From assembly GCF_000148645.1 (NCBI RefSeq), contig NC_014541.1:2751139-2815138 (forward strand): 64,000 nt of DNA, read 5' to 3'. The translations under genes were made by a program, and so were the position numbers. The notes under the pieces were generated by a model. It was not told the origin of the DNA, did no database searches, and saw only the letters and a list, made by a program, of their open reading frames with translations. This document shows positions 1 to 8,859 of this stretch, one piece after another. Each line of letters opens with the position of its first letter. Within the stretch, counting starts at the first letter, position 1. The stretch comes from Ferrimonas balearica DSM 9799 (lineage in GTDB: Bacteria > Pseudomonadota > Gammaproteobacteria > Enterobacterales > Shewanellaceae).

Positions 1-415
1 CACCGATCAGGGGGATCATCGGACCGTGGTTACCCGCCAGGTTGGAGCGCGGGTTGAGGAAGCCAGGGGCAATGATGCAGAACAGCAGCGCCGGGATCAG
101 CATCTCTACGCGCGCCACTTCGATGGCGAAGTCGCGGCCCAGTTCGATGTGGTCCCAGGCCTGAGACAGACCGTCGGCCCAGGACATGGCCACGGCGGAG
201 TACATGGCAATAATGCCGATGGTGCCTGCCAGAGCCGGTACCAGGTCTTCCCACTCGAAGCGATAATCGCGACCGGGCAGGTTCAGACGCCAGCGGCGCG
301 GCTTCATGATTTGCAGTTCGTGCTCCAGGTACTCAGACCGGGAGTTGAACTCGCTGGCCGGGCGGTGTGCTTCCCGGTAGGACTTCTCTTCGGGTTTTGT
401 TGTCTGCTCTTGCAT
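1..415 (-). CDS. DUF3360 family membrane protein, N-terminal part only
   Basis: The first 138 codons of a gene that runs off the left edge of the window; no stop is reached. It begins MQEQTTKPEEKSYREAHRPA and continues with a charged soluble stretch (YLEHELQIMKPRRWR) and then hydrophobic segments (PALAGTIGIIAMYSAVAM, MLIPALLFCIIAPGFL). This resembles what I recall of the DUF3360 family, multi-span inner-membrane proteins of Vibrio and relatives with no assigned function. The ATG at 415 has a GAGGAG-like ribosome binding site about ten bases upstream. The family call rests on remembered N-terminal similarity; the membrane character is directly visible. About 480 bases of noncoding DNA lie upstream. 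Confidence 0.6.
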   Translation of the reverse strand, partial: MQEQTTKPEEKSYREAHRPASEFNSRSEYLEHELQIMKPRRWRLNLPGRDYRFEWEDLVPALAGTIGIIAMYSAVAMSWADGLSQAWDHIELGRDFAIEVARVEMLIPALLFCIIAPGFLNPRSNLAGNHGPMIPLIG

Positions 416-893
416 GGCAACAACCACTCCTCAACACAAGGGGTATCAATGACAACAGATGGGCTTCGGCTCATTAGCTGATAACCAAAACCCATCACAG
501 TATAGCGTTGCGCGATATTCTGAACGCATTTGAGCCAGATACCGTGATCCACCTCCGAAGTCTTACCAATTTACCAATGGCTTTTTCGCTTCTGCGCTCT
601 TTTTGCCCAGCGGCAGCATGATTGTGATCTAGCTTCCTTGACGCACATCAATTTGGACAGTGAATGTGCGCATCAACAAGCGCTTTTTTCGGATTTCGTC
701 AAAAACGCGTCACAGACCCTTCCTTAGCCCACTTTTCCTCGCTGACGATTTTTCGCGACAACTCACAGCAATTGGTAAGACCAAAAGCCAAGGCAGGCAA
801 AATGCCATCTTTTGCCCCTGAGCAACAAGCGCTTAGGGTAACAACTTGGTGAAAGCGTGAAGCCCATCAGATCCACTTTGGTTAATCTCTTGG
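416..893. other. Noncoding interval between the DUF3360 gene and the dms operon terminator
   Basis: About 480 bases without a convincing gene. A 62-codon open frame at 664-852 (plus strand) has no ribosome binding site or recognisable protein features. The interval should hold the promoter of the DUF3360 gene, and it contains an FNR-like palindrome at 638-651. I see no RNA gene or repeat in it. Confidence 0.4.
638..651. promoter_or_regulatory. FNR/EtrA-like palindrome
   Basis: The sequence TTGACGCACATCAA matches the FNR consensus TTGAT-N4-ATCAA at nine of ten defined positions. It lies about 220 bases upstream of the DUF3360 start codon. An anaerobic regulator site would fit a neighbourhood devoted to anaerobic respiration, but the distance is long and no clear -10/-35 pair was matched to it. 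Tentative. Confidence 0.35.
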
Positions 894-926
894 CACAAAA
901 AAAGCCGGTCAATGACCGGCTTTTCT
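894..926 (-). terminator. Rho-independent terminator of the dms operon
   Basis: A perfect hairpin with arms AAGCCGGTCA/TGACCGGCTT lies 21 bases past the stop of the TorD-like gene. On the minus strand it is followed by a run of eight T. The same 33 bases, in the same orientation, recur at 8814-8846 at the far side of the dms block. Confidence 0.85.
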
Positions 927-946
927 CTTCGATGCGCCTCTGTGCC

Positions 947-1552
947 TTAGCGATAGAGGGGCATCGCCGTGACGCTGAGTGACCACTGAGCCATCAGTGC
1001 CTGCAGGGTCCCTTCCAGCATCTGTCCTACCGCTTGGTAAAAGCGGCTGACGGATTGCGCTTCGAGGCCAGCGATAAAGCGCGGCACCCAAGGCATCAGG
1101 TGGTCGCACAGCAACTCTCTGCTGACCTCGACATTGTCTTGCTCCAACAGCAGGGCCAGCAACAACAGTTGCTCCGACAGATGGTCCGGAGCGGCACACT
1201 CCAGCACCGGCTGCCATTGCTGCGCGGAAGCAAAGCGTTGCCACGCCCGCGCGGTATCGCCCCAGGTCAGGTTGTCCTTATCGGTATACACCGAACCAAA
1301 CGGCGACAGGCGCTGAGACCCGGGCACCCAAAAAAGCTGCTCATTGGCCAGCAGCAGAGCTTCCGGCTGCGCCAGTCCCTCCTGCCAGGCCTGACGCTGA
1401 GCAGGCGTCAGTGGGTCAGGCCAACTCTCGACACACTCAGCCAGTGCAGCCAGTGCGTCCTGTCCCGGCGCACGGTAGATCAGCCCCGCCAATACCCGCA
1501 GCTGGGCTGCGCGCTCGGCCAGGCTGACACCAACAGGCACCTCAGCACCCAC
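947..1552 (-). CDS. dmsG: TorD/DmsD-family redox enzyme maturation chaperone
   Basis: A 201-residue, largely helical protein rich in Leu, Ala and Trp. Its size and position as last gene after the molybdoenzyme and Fe-S subunits identify it as the TorD-like chaperone (DmsG in Shewanella). Such chaperones bind the Tat signal or apo form of the catalytic subunit and hold it until the molybdopterin cofactor is inserted. I chose the GTG at 1552. It sits two bases after the dmsB stop with a GGGAGG sequence about seven bases ahead, whereas the longer open frame upstream overlaps dmsB in another frame. Sequence identity to TorD is weak by eye, so the family call leans on context. Confidence 0.7.
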   Translation of the reverse strand: MGAEVPVGVSLAERAAQLRVLAGLIYRAPGQDALAALAECVESWPDPLTPAQRQAWQEGLAQPEALLLANEQLFWVPGSQRLSPFGSVYTDKDNLTWGDTARAWQRFASAQQWQPVLECAAPDHLSEQLLLLALLLEQDNVEVSRELLCDHLMPWVPRFIAGLEAQSVSRFYQAVGQMLEGTLQALMAQWSLSVTAMPLYR

Positions 1553-1553
1553 C

Positions 1554-2207
1554 TTACACCTCCCGCTCGTTGGTGACCCGGCCCAGGGTGGAGCCACTGG
1601 GCTGCGCATTGGCATTGGCGCCAATCAGCAAGTTGGGTGAGGTGATGCCCGGGTCCGGCAGCGGTGCAACCGCCGCAATGCTGGCGTGTGGGTAGCGCTG
1701 TTTCAGCTCATCCATCGGGCCAAAATCCAGCGCTCGCATCGGACACGCTGCCACACAGATTGGCGCTTTTCCCTCGGCCAGGCGGTCAGCACAGCCATCG
1801 CACTTCATCATGGTGCCGGTGGCCTGATTCAGTTGTGGCGCATCATAGGGACAAGCGCGGGCGCAGCTGGCACAGCCGATGCACACGCCTCGGTCGATGC
1901 TTACCAACCCGGTGCTGCGACTCTTATGACAAGCGCCGGTAGGGCAGGCTTTTACGCACACCGGGTGAGAGCAGTGGTTGCAGCCCACGGAGGTATAGTA
2001 GGAGAACACTGAGGCGGTCATCGCGCCCTGCTCATCCCGAATGAAGCCGCCGCCGCTGTATTCATAAACCCGACGCGGGATCACCCCTTCCGGGGCGTTC
2101 ATCCGATCTTTGCAGGCCACATGGCAGGCTTTACAGCCGCTGCAGCGGCTGGCGTCGAAGTAGAAACCGTATTGTTGGGTGGTCTTTTCCATCATCTCTG
2201 TTCTCAC
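1554..2207 (-). CDS. dmsB: DMSO reductase iron-sulfur subunit DmsB
   Basis: A 217-residue four-cluster ferredoxin subunit that passes electrons between the decaheme cytochrome and the molybdenum subunit. Four cysteine groups are visible in order: CSGCKACHVAC near residue 20, then CNHCSHPVCVKAC, CIGCASCARAC, and CDGCADRL followed by CVAAC. There is no signal peptide, consistent with export as a complex with Tat-dependent DmsA. The GTG at 2207 overlaps the DmsA stop (GTGA), which suggests translational coupling; ATG codons at 2195 and 2192 are alternative starts. The gene abuts the chaperone gene downstream. Confidence 0.88.
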   Translation of the reverse strand: MRTEMMEKTTQQYGFYFDASRCSGCKACHVACKDRMNAPEGVIPRRVYEYSGGGFIRDEQGAMTASVFSYYTSVGCNHCSHPVCVKACPTGACHKSRSTGLVSIDRGVCIGCASCARACPYDAPQLNQATGTMMKCDGCADRLAEGKAPICVAACPMRALDFGPMDELKQRYPHASIAAVAPLPDPGITSPNLLIGANANAQPSGSTLGRVTNEREV

Positions 2208-4642
2208 GCTCGCTCAATCTTGACCCGCAGGGTGCCGCCGGTGCAGCCCTTGGCCAACGGACTCGGACGGTGATCGGTCAGGGTATTGATGCAGCCGCCC
2301 ATATCCTCCTGGCCCGCATCGCGGGCGTTACGCCAGGCGCCCTGCCCCAATCCGGCCACTCCGGGCATCACCCGAGGTGTCACACGTGCAGGGACCACGA
2401 TGACACCGCGGCGGCTGGTCACCCGAACGGTATCGTTGTTTTGAATTCCCAATGCCGCAGCATCTCCCGGGTTGATCCACAGGGCATCCTGGATCGCCTC
2501 ACGCAGCACCTTGTGGCTGTGGAAGCTGGAATGGGCCCGGCCCTTGGTGTGGTACACCGCCACCTGGAACGGATAGTCCGGGTCGTCAGTGACACCGCCT
2601 TCCCACGGGGCGCGAAACTCCGGCAATGCAGTGACTTCGTCCCCTTCCGGCAGGTCCCAGTCTCTGGTGAGGTTGGCGATCGCTTCGGAGTAGATCTCGA
2701 TCTTACCGGACGGCGTTTTCAGCGGGTTGGCCTGAGGGTCAGCCCGGAAATCGGCAAAGCCCGGTTTACTGGCCGGCAGGTACTCGCGGTAAACGCCGTG
2801 CGCCTTGGCCTCGTCAAAGTCCGGCAGGGACAGAGAGCTGCTGGCCTGTGGGGTTTGCCACAGGTGGCGTACCCACTCTGCTTTGGTGCGTCCTTCGGTA
2901 AAGGTCTGGCGGATACCAAAACGCTCGGCGATGTCGGCACAGATGTCATAAGCGGAGCGGGACTCACCACGGGGCGCAATCGCGGCGGTGGTGGCCAGCA
3001 GGTTGGCCATATCTCCGGAGTGCCAGCCGTCGCACACCAGGTCTTCGGTTTCGAACTGGGTGATCTCCGGCAGCAGGATGTCGGCGAAGCGGGCGGTGGG
3101 CGTCATGTAGATCTCAGACACCAGAACGAAATCGACCTTACTGTCTTCGGCAGCCAGCAAACGGTGAGTCCGGTTGATGTTGGAGTGCTGGTTACCCAGC
3201 ATGTTGCTGCCCGCCACGATGATGGCGCGGATGTTGCGCTCCAGCTGCACGGTCGGGTCGCCCGGGCGCTGGCTGTCCAGCACGTCGTGGGTCAGCGCGG
3301 TCATCGGCTCCTGTTGCAGATCACGCTCGATGGCATCGGTCCACAGGAAACAGGGGATCGACTTGGTCACCGGGTTGGCGCCCGCCGGGATCCCCGGGGT
3401 GATGTAGGCGTGGGTCCCATTGTGAGCACCCACTGCGTTGGAGGTTCCCGGCAAACCAAACTTTCCGACTATGGCCACTAGGGTGTAGATGGCCCGGGCG
3501 GAGTTTTCACCATTGGCCTGGCGCTGAAGGCCCCAGCCCATCTGGATAAAGGGGGCTTTGCTGCGGTGCAGTTTGGTGGCCAACTCCCGAATGGTGGCAG
3601 CCGGAACGCCGGTGATGGACGCCGCCCACTCCGGGGTTTTGGCCACGCCATCGCGGTCGCCCAGGATGTACGCCTTGTAGCTGGCGTTCTTACCCTTGGC
3701 GGATTCCGGCAGGCTGGCTTCGGTCCAGCCTACGGCATAGCGGTCAACATGGGCGTCGTCCACCGCCCCAATCTCCCACAGGGCGTAGACAATGCCCGCC
3801 ACCAGCGCCGCGTCGGTGCCCGGGCGAATCGGCAGCCATTGCTGCTCTTTGCCGCCGGCGGATTCGGTGTAGCGCGGGTCAATCATGATCACTTCGGCAT
3901 TGCTGTGATGCAGCGCTTCAGACCACTCGTAGCTGACCCCGCCGCCACTCATAAAGGTTTCCTGCGGGTTGTAGCCAAAGCACAGCACCAGATCGGAGCG
4001 CTCAATCTCCCGGGTGGAGCTGCCCAGGCCATTAAGGATCACGCTGCCGATGCCGTAGGTGTACTGGGTAGCGGTATCCACCTGGTGGGTGCTGTAAGAA
4101 CCCCGCGTGCCGAGGTAGCCGCCCAGTTGATGGAACAGGCGCTTCCAGATCCCGGTGCCGCTGGTTTTCATGCCAGAGGTGCCGGTGGAAACCGGGAAAA
4201 ATACCGATTCCGGGCCACCCTGGCTGCTGTCCTGGTAGATGGCTTCGAGGCGCTGGTGGATCTCGGTCAGGGCGTCGTCCCAGCTGATGCGGACAAACTC
4301 GCCGCTGCCCCGCGGCCCTACCCGTTTCATCGGGTAGAGGATGCGCTCGTCGGAGTAAACCCGCTGACGCAGGGAACGACCCCGGGGGCAGGCACGAATT
4401 TGGCGGCTCTCGTATTGATCGTCGCCGTGGTCATCGGTTTCCAGCTGGGTGATCTGGCCGTCCTGGACGGTGAACTTGATCGGGCAGTTGGAACCGCAGT
4501 TAACGTAACAGCTTTGCCAGCCCTGGGTTACCGGCAGTTCCGGCTCAGGGATAACGGTTTCGGTGCGTTTTCCGTTGCACCCCGCCAGGCTGGCAGCGGC
4601 CGAAACCAGTGCCGCTGACTTGAGAAAATCACGACGTTGCAT
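2204..4642 (-). CDS. dmsA: DMSO reductase catalytic subunit DmsA (molybdopterin oxidoreductase)
   Basis: An 812-residue molybdopterin-guanine-dinucleotide enzyme of the DMSO reductase family. The N-terminus has the twin-arginine motif RRDFLK and then LAGC at residues 19-22, so a Tat-exported lipoprotein is likely. A 4Fe-4S motif follows: Cys45, Cys49, Cys53 and Cys85. The body carries the family's typical blocks (for example LVLCFGYNPQETF and GSNMLGNQHSN), and the C-terminal cofactor-binding domain contains HTKGRAHSSFHSH. With DmsE and DmsF next door it is expected to sit on the outer face of the outer membrane, as in Shewanella. The substrate could be DMSO or a related S- or N-oxide. It starts 15 bases after dmsF. 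Confidence 0.9.
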   Translation of the reverse strand: MQRRDFLKSAALVSAAASLAGCNGKRTETVIPEPELPVTQGWQSCYVNCGSNCPIKFTVQDGQITQLETDDHGDDQYESRQIRACPRGRSLRQRVYSDERILYPMKRVGPRGSGEFVRISWDDALTEIHQRLEAIYQDSSQGGPESVFFPVSTGTSGMKTSGTGIWKRLFHQLGGYLGTRGSYSTHQVDTATQYTYGIGSVILNGLGSSTREIERSDLVLCFGYNPQETFMSGGGVSYEWSEALHHSNAEVIMIDPRYTESAGGKEQQWLPIRPGTDAALVAGIVYALWEIGAVDDAHVDRYAVGWTEASLPESAKGKNASYKAYILGDRDGVAKTPEWAASITGVPAATIRELATKLHRSKAPFIQMGWGLQRQANGENSARAIYTLVAIVGKFGLPGTSNAVGAHNGTHAYITPGIPAGANPVTKSIPCFLWTDAIERDLQQEPMTALTHDVLDSQRPGDPTVQLERNIRAIIVAGSNMLGNQHSNINRTHRLLAAEDSKVDFVLVSEIYMTPTARFADILLPEITQFETEDLVCDGWHSGDMANLLATTAAIAPRGESRSAYDICADIAERFGIRQTFTEGRTKAEWVRHLWQTPQASSSLSLPDFDEAKAHGVYREYLPASKPGFADFRADPQANPLKTPSGKIEIYSEAIANLTRDWDLPEGDEVTALPEFRAPWEGGVTDDPDYPFQVAVYHTKGRAHSSFHSHKVLREAIQDALWINPGDAAALGIQNNDTVRVTSRRGVIVVPARVTPRVMPGVAGLGQGAWRNARDAGQEDMGGCINTLTDHRPSPLAKGCTGGTLRVKIERA

Positions 4643-4657
4643 AGGTCACCTCAATGG

Positions 4658-6655
4658 TTAAAGCGAATAGGTCAGGGTCAGCATCAGCAGGTGGGCGTTG
4701 TAGTTGTGGCCCAGGTCGCCCAGGGTGATAAGCCCGGGGATGCTGTCACTGGCGACATCGGCATAATCGGTGTCGTAGTAGCGTTCGTAGCGGTAATCCA
4801 GGCGCACGCTGGTGCGGGTGGATACCGCGTAATCGGCGTAGGCGCGCACGCTATGGGCCCACTGGAAGTAGTCACCGTAGGGCTGGCCCTCGGACACCTG
4901 GGTGTCGGAGCTGGACTCGGTGTACTGGTAGTCCGCGCCCACGGTCAGGCGGTCGTCCATCAGGCCGCCGTAGCTGGCGCCCACACCGGCGTAGTCGAAC
5001 TGGTCTTCGATGCGGTAGGTCCAGTCGGCGCTGGCGAAGCTCTGGCTGCCCGCCTGGTTGGACTCAATCCACTGCTGACCGGCAAACGCATGCAGGTTCA
5101 GGGCCTCGGTCACGCGGTAGTTGGCGGACAGGTCGTAGCTCAGGTCGTCGGCGTCCAGCAGGCCAATCTCGGACTCGCTGTAGTCGTCCTTGGCGTAGCG
5201 CACGGTGGCGTCCAGGCTCAGCGCCGCGAACGGGCTGTAGCTGGCGTCGAAGCTCAGTTCGGTGCGGTCACGGTCGGCCAGGTAGTACTTGCGCAGCAGG
5301 GTGTTGTCTTCGCTGGAGGTGGCTTCGCTGGCCTGGTAACGGGAGCCGTCACGCTGGCCGTAGCTGGCTTTCAGGCCCAGCTCGAGGTTGTCCATGGCGC
5401 TGACCCGGGTGCGGGCCCAGACGGTGTTGTCCTCGGTGGTTTCCCGCACGCTGTGGCTGCGCTCGGTGCGCTCACCCTGGTAGCCCGCTTCCAGTGCCAC
5501 GCGCTGGGACAGGCGGGTGCTGGCGTCCAGCCCGTAACGGTGACGGGTGATGTCCAGCGGGGTGTTCATCCGCGCGGTGCCGCTGAGGCTGTCGATGGAC
5601 AGGCTCTGGTCGTAGGCGAATACCGGGGTGCGGTTGTCGCGGTCGGAGTAGTCGTACTTGGCGGCCAGACGCACTCCGGAGAGGGCGCTGGTCAGGCGCA
5701 GGTTGGCGCCCTGGGTACGCACTTCGCCGTTGGCGTTGGTGATGCCGTTGGGTGCGCCCAGCGGGTCAACGAAGTCGGTGTCGTTCTGGTACAGCCAGCC
5801 CTGAGTCAGGCGACCGGTCAGGCGGGTTTTGCCCATCCGGTATTGGCCGGACAGGGCCACCAGGTGCGCTTCGTTGTTCGGCGCCAGGGCCTGAACCGCA
5901 CCGCGCTCACCGTTGTAGAGGCCGTCGTAGCTGTTCTCGAACAGCGAGCCCTGGTAGCTGACTGCGGTGTGCCACTGCTCACCGCCCAGCTCAGCGCCGG
6001 CGTTGAAGGTCTGGGTGGTGGTGTCCACCGGCGCAGCGATGTTGACCGGGCTCTTGATGAAGCTGGTGCTGCTGGATTTGAAGCCGGTTTTGGACTCGTG
6101 GTCGTAACGGGCGTAGGTGCGCCAGTTCAGGCCCGCCATCACGTCCTGATAGGCCAGACCCAGGCCGGTGCGCTCACGGCGCTGTTCCAGGTCCACGTCG
6201 ATGGGCTGGTCCAGTGCCACCAGGTTGCGGCCGTCAAAGCCGTACTGGGTTTGCGCGGTGGCGTCGACGGTGCGCAGCTTGGCGTAGTCAAACTGGGCGT
6301 CGAGGTGGTTGTCGCGGTAGCGGGCCTGGCCGTAGCCGCTGCTCATACCGAGCTGGTCGGCGTTGAGGTCGAGGCGGCCCTCTTCGTCACCGTTGAGGGT
6401 GGCGTTGGCGTTGACCCCGGCCACGGCACCGTCGCGGGCGCCGAAGCGGTTGGCGACGTGGTCGTCGTTGCTCTGCACCGCACCGGCGCTGAGGCCGATG
6501 GTGCCGCTGGCCTGCGGCGCGTCACAGCGTTTGCAGGCCCAGCTGCTGGTGTCCAGGCTCTGGGTGTTGGCTTGCGACAGGGCGAAGCTGGCGCCCTGGG
6601 CCGGGGCCATCACGGAGAGGATGGCCAGGGCAGTCATGGAGAGTTGCGCTTTCAT
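4658..6655 (-). CDS. dmsF: MtrB/PioB-family outer-membrane beta-barrel DmsF
   Basis: A 665-residue outer-membrane porin that sheathes the decaheme cytochrome and lets electrons cross the outer membrane. A cleavable signal peptide (ending near APAQGAS) is followed by the CKRC motif near residue 43, a hallmark of MtrB-type barrels. The rest is alternating amphipathic strand sequence rich in Tyr, Asp and Arg, and the chain ends in the hydrophobic-aromatic strand LMLTLTYSL, typical of a barrel end. I chose the ATG at 6655, preceded by AAGGA; a GTG lies one codon upstream. It should start nine or so bases after the true end of dmsE if that gene's frameshift is repaired. Confidence 0.9.
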   Translation of the reverse strand: MKAQLSMTALAILSVMAPAQGASFALSQANTQSLDTSSWACKRCDAPQASGTIGLSAGAVQSNDDHVANRFGARDGAVAGVNANATLNGDEEGRLDLNADQLGMSSGYGQARYRDNHLDAQFDYAKLRTVDATAQTQYGFDGRNLVALDQPIDVDLEQRRERTGLGLAYQDVMAGLNWRTYARYDHESKTGFKSSSTSFIKSPVNIAAPVDTTTQTFNAGAELGGEQWHTAVSYQGSLFENSYDGLYNGERGAVQALAPNNEAHLVALSGQYRMGKTRLTGRLTQGWLYQNDTDFVDPLGAPNGITNANGEVRTQGANLRLTSALSGVRLAAKYDYSDRDNRTPVFAYDQSLSIDSLSGTARMNTPLDITRHRYGLDASTRLSQRVALEAGYQGERTERSHSVRETTEDNTVWARTRVSAMDNLELGLKASYGQRDGSRYQASEATSSEDNTLLRKYYLADRDRTELSFDASYSPFAALSLDATVRYAKDDYSESEIGLLDADDLSYDLSANYRVTEALNLHAFAGQQWIESNQAGSQSFASADWTYRIEDQFDYAGVGASYGGLMDDRLTVGADYQYTESSSDTQVSEGQPYGDYFQWAHSVRAYADYAVSTRTSVRLDYRYERYYDTDYADVASDSIPGLITLGDLGHNYNAHLLMLTLTYSL

Positions 6656-7583
6656 CACGGACGTCCTTATTTCTCAAGCAGGCTGCCAGCGGGTGGTTGG
6701 AACCGTGCACCTGGCTGTGGCAGTTGAGACAGCTCTGGCCGGAGACAAAGGCGTTGCTCTGACCGTCGTAGACGCGGCTGGCGTGACCGTCGCTGGCGTG
6801 ACAGCTCTGACACAGCTGCGGAGCGCGGCGGGTCAGCATGGCGTCGTTGACGCTGCCGTGTACGCTGTGGCAGCTGGCGCAGTTGTCGGTCACCGGCGCG
6901 TGTTCCCACACCACCGGGCCGCGCTTCTCGGCGTGGCAGCTGTAGCAGGTGTCATTGAGGCTGACCTCCTTGAGGGCGGATTCGGTCAGGCTGCCGTGGG
7001 CGCTGTGACAGCTGGTGCAGCTCATGTCGCTGCCGCTGTGTTGGCCGGCCATCGGGTGGGCGGAGCGCTTCATCATGTCCGCCGCTTCGCTGCTGTGGCA
7101 GCTGGTGCAGGTGGCGATTTCGCCCGCGGGGGAGAGCACCGGGTCGTCGGCGGTGTGGATCTGGTGACAATCGGTGCAGGCCACTTCAGAGAAGTCGTGG
7201 CGGCTGCCGTGCCAGTCGCGGCGCCCGGTGTCTTCGTGGCAGCTCAGACACACGGAGTTTTGCAGCTCGGCACTGACGTTGGCCTCGTCACCGAAGTTGA
7301 TCATCGGCTCATTCTTGCCGCGGTGTTTACCCTGGGGGCCGTGGCAGGTTTCACACTGCAGCTTGGCCATCGGGCTGGCGCTGGTGTCGAGACTGCCGTG
7401 GGGGGAGGCAAACAGAGCGGTGACCTGCTCGTCGCGGCCGTGGCACATCAGGCAACCGTCGGTGCCTTTGCCGGAGTACTGTCCCTGCTGGAACTTGTCG
7501 ATAAGCTGGGCCTGAACGTCGTCACTGGCCAGCGACGGTGTCGCACAGAGCAACAGCAGCAATAAAGTAGGAATTCGAGTCAT
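6522..7583 (-). CDS. dmsE: Decaheme c-type cytochrome DmsE (MtrA family), apparent C-terminal frameshift
   Basis: A periplasmic decaheme cytochrome that feeds electrons through DmsF to DmsA. It has a signal peptide ([20 protein letters not shown]) and exactly ten CxxCH motifs, from CLMCH to CLNCH, as in MtrA and DmsE. After HGSNHP near 6691 the reading frame departs from family-like sequence and reads about 55 codons of dmsF DNA out of frame. One extra base at about 6690-6693 would restore the ending AGSLLEK and a stop at 6667, just before dmsF. The functional product probably ends there. All ten hemes lie upstream of the shift, so activity may survive. A real mutation and a sequencing error cannot be told apart here. 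First gene of the operon. Confidence 0.85.
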   Translation of the reverse strand: MTRIPTLLLLLLCATPSLASDDVQAQLIDKFQQGQYSGKGTDGCLMCHGRDEQVTALFASPHGSLDTSASPMAKLQCETCHGPQGKHRGKNEPMINFGDEANVSAELQNSVCLSCHEDTGRRDWHGSRHDFSEVACTDCHQIHTADDPVLSPAGEIATCTSCHSSEAADMMKRSAHPMAGQHSGSDMSCTSCHSAHGSLTESALKEVSLNDTCYSCHAEKRGPVVWEHAPVTDNCASCHSVHGSVNDAMLTRRAPQLCQSCHASDGHASRVYDGQSNAFVSGQSCLNCHSQVHGSNHPLAACLRNKDVRDESATLHDCPGHPLRDGPGPGRQLRPVASQHPEPGHQQLGLQTL

Positions 7584-7837
7584 CAGTCATCGCCAGGAGT
7601 GGTGGTGACGATGAAGGTTACTTAGGTGGCATCGTGGGTGATATCAGGCCGAATTCATCAAACGCGCCAGCCTCGAAATCGATTACCGATTCGATCGACA
7701 TTCACGCCAACAGGCTCACACTGAAGGGGCTGAAGTCGGACTTGGTCACGCTGTCGCCGGGACCGGTTGACCTTCACTGCGAAGGCCGTAACACTCCAGC
7801 CCAACTCCCCCACCCAAGTCGAATGGTCTGATACATC

Positions 7838-8791
7838 ATGGAACCGCCGCTGATCATGCGGGCGTCTGTCGCCGAACCGTTTTTCCAGTTGCTGCCGCAA
7901 TTGGGGCTCGACGCGGATGCCCTGTTGGCCCAGTTTGAGATTGAGCGAGGCCAGCCCTTCGTGCCCGCCCGCAAGATCTGGTACCTGATTGACCATATCG
8001 CCCTCTGCCTGGAAGACCCGGATTTCCTGCTTAACCACCGGGACGCGTTCCAGGCCAGGATCGACCAGACCCTGCTCAGGGGCACCGCCAGCCCCTCCCC
8101 CAATCTGCACTGGGCGCTGTCCCAGGCGGTGCAAAACGTCAACACCCGTTTGACCAACGCCCGCTGGTTTCTCGATATTCGTGACGATGGTGTGGTGAAG
8201 ATCGGCAGCCGCAGTCCCTTTATCTTTGACCGGGGCGAGTGGCAGTCCGAACAGGGTTTTTTCTGCTTTGTCCTCGCACTGATTGAGCAAATTGGGCTGA
8301 AGATCAGCGATGTGTTTGAGGCAGGCAGTAAAACGGAACGCGAAAAATGTGACTTCTTTACGGGCCACAACATCCGCTTTATCAGTCATTGTTCCAGCGC
8401 CTACCTCAAGTTCCGGGTCGGCACTGACAGCCTGATTACCCTGCCCGCCCTGTCCGCGCTGGAGCAGGATCAGGCCATTGATCTCTGTGATCTGATCCGG
8501 ACCCTGCTGGCCAATGCGCCGCTGAATGCGCAACCCAGCCTCAGTGATATGGCCAGGGCACTGAACGTGACGCCGCGTACTCTGCAGCGTTACCTGGCTC
8601 AGCAACAGACGCAGTATGGTCAGCTGCGTGATTTGGCCTGGCGCGAAGCCGTGATGCTTCAGCTGATAAAAAGCCGCTCCATTAAGGCCGCCAGTTATGA
8701 CCTGGGTTACCGTAACCTGAGTCAGTTTTATGCCCGCTTCCAGCGCTGTTTTGGCACCACCCCCAAGGCGTATCTCAGCCAGCAAGCCTAG
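7838..8791 (+). CDS. AraC-family transcriptional regulator divergent from dms
   Basis: A 317-residue regulator. The first 200 or so residues look like the arabinose-binding-like sensing domain of the OruR/ArgR-type AraC subgroup. The last 90 form the double helix-turn-helix: first helix region SLSDMARALNVTPRTLQRYL, second around IKAASYDLGYRNLSQFYARF and ending FGTTPKAYL. It is transcribed away from dmsE across a 254-base gap, so it plausibly controls dms and itself. No strong ribosome binding site precedes the ATG at 7838, and an ATG at 7856 is an alternative. The gap has no clear FNR palindrome, only a TTGAT half-site on the dms strand. The ligand is unknown. Confidence 0.82.
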   Translation: MEPPLIMRASVAEPFFQLLPQLGLDADALLAQFEIERGQPFVPARKIWYLIDHIALCLEDPDFLLNHRDAFQARIDQTLLRGTASPSPNLHWALSQAVQNVNTRLTNARWFLDIRDDGVVKIGSRSPFIFDRGEWQSEQGFFCFVLALIEQIGLKISDVFEAGSKTEREKCDFFTGHNIRFISHCSSAYLKFRVGTDSLITLPALSALEQDQAIDLCDLIRTLLANAPLNAQPSLSDMARALNVTPRTLQRYLAQQQTQYGQLRDLAWREAVMLQLIKSRSIKAASYDLGYRNLSQFYARFQRCFGTTPKAYLSQQA

Positions 8792-8813
8792 ACCGGCCCC
8801 CCTATCCTGTAGC

Positions 8814-8846
8814 CACAAAAAAAGCCGGTCAATGACCGGCTTTTCG
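8814..8846 (-). terminator. Rho-independent terminator shared by the AraC gene and the DUF368 gene
   Basis: The hairpin AAGCCGGTCA/TGACCGGCTT, with eight T on the minus-strand side and four on the plus side, lies between two convergent genes. It mainly ends the DUF368 transcript. It is identical over 33 bases to the terminator at 894-926. Confidence 0.85.
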
Positions 8847-8859
8847 TTCTTACCCACGC

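Noticed and set aside
664-852. 62-codon plus-strand open frame before the dms terminator
   Set aside because: No ribosome binding site, no recognisable composition or domain, and it ends just before another transcript's terminator.
2270-3481. 403-codon open frame on the plus strand opposite dmsA
   Set aside because: Antisense shadow of the molybdoenzyme gene; no ribosome binding site or domain.
6522-6666. C-terminal extension of DmsE as a genuine extra domain
   Set aside because: The residues are an out-of-frame translation of the start of dmsF, and a neighbouring frame gives the expected short ending.
4637-6727. 696-codon open frame on the plus strand opposite dmsF
   Set aside because: It is Val/Gly/Ala-rich low-complexity translation mirroring the GC-rich codons of dmsF and has no recognisable domain or start signal.
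7634-7831. 65-codon open frame in the dmsE/AraC gap
   Set aside because: It occupies the divergent promoter region and lacks a start signal and protein-like features.
894-8846. The 33-bp identical pair as transposon ends or attachment sites
   Set aside because: Both copies are plain intrinsic terminators behind stop codons. No transposase or integrase lies between them, so a mobile element cannot be claimed, only flagged.
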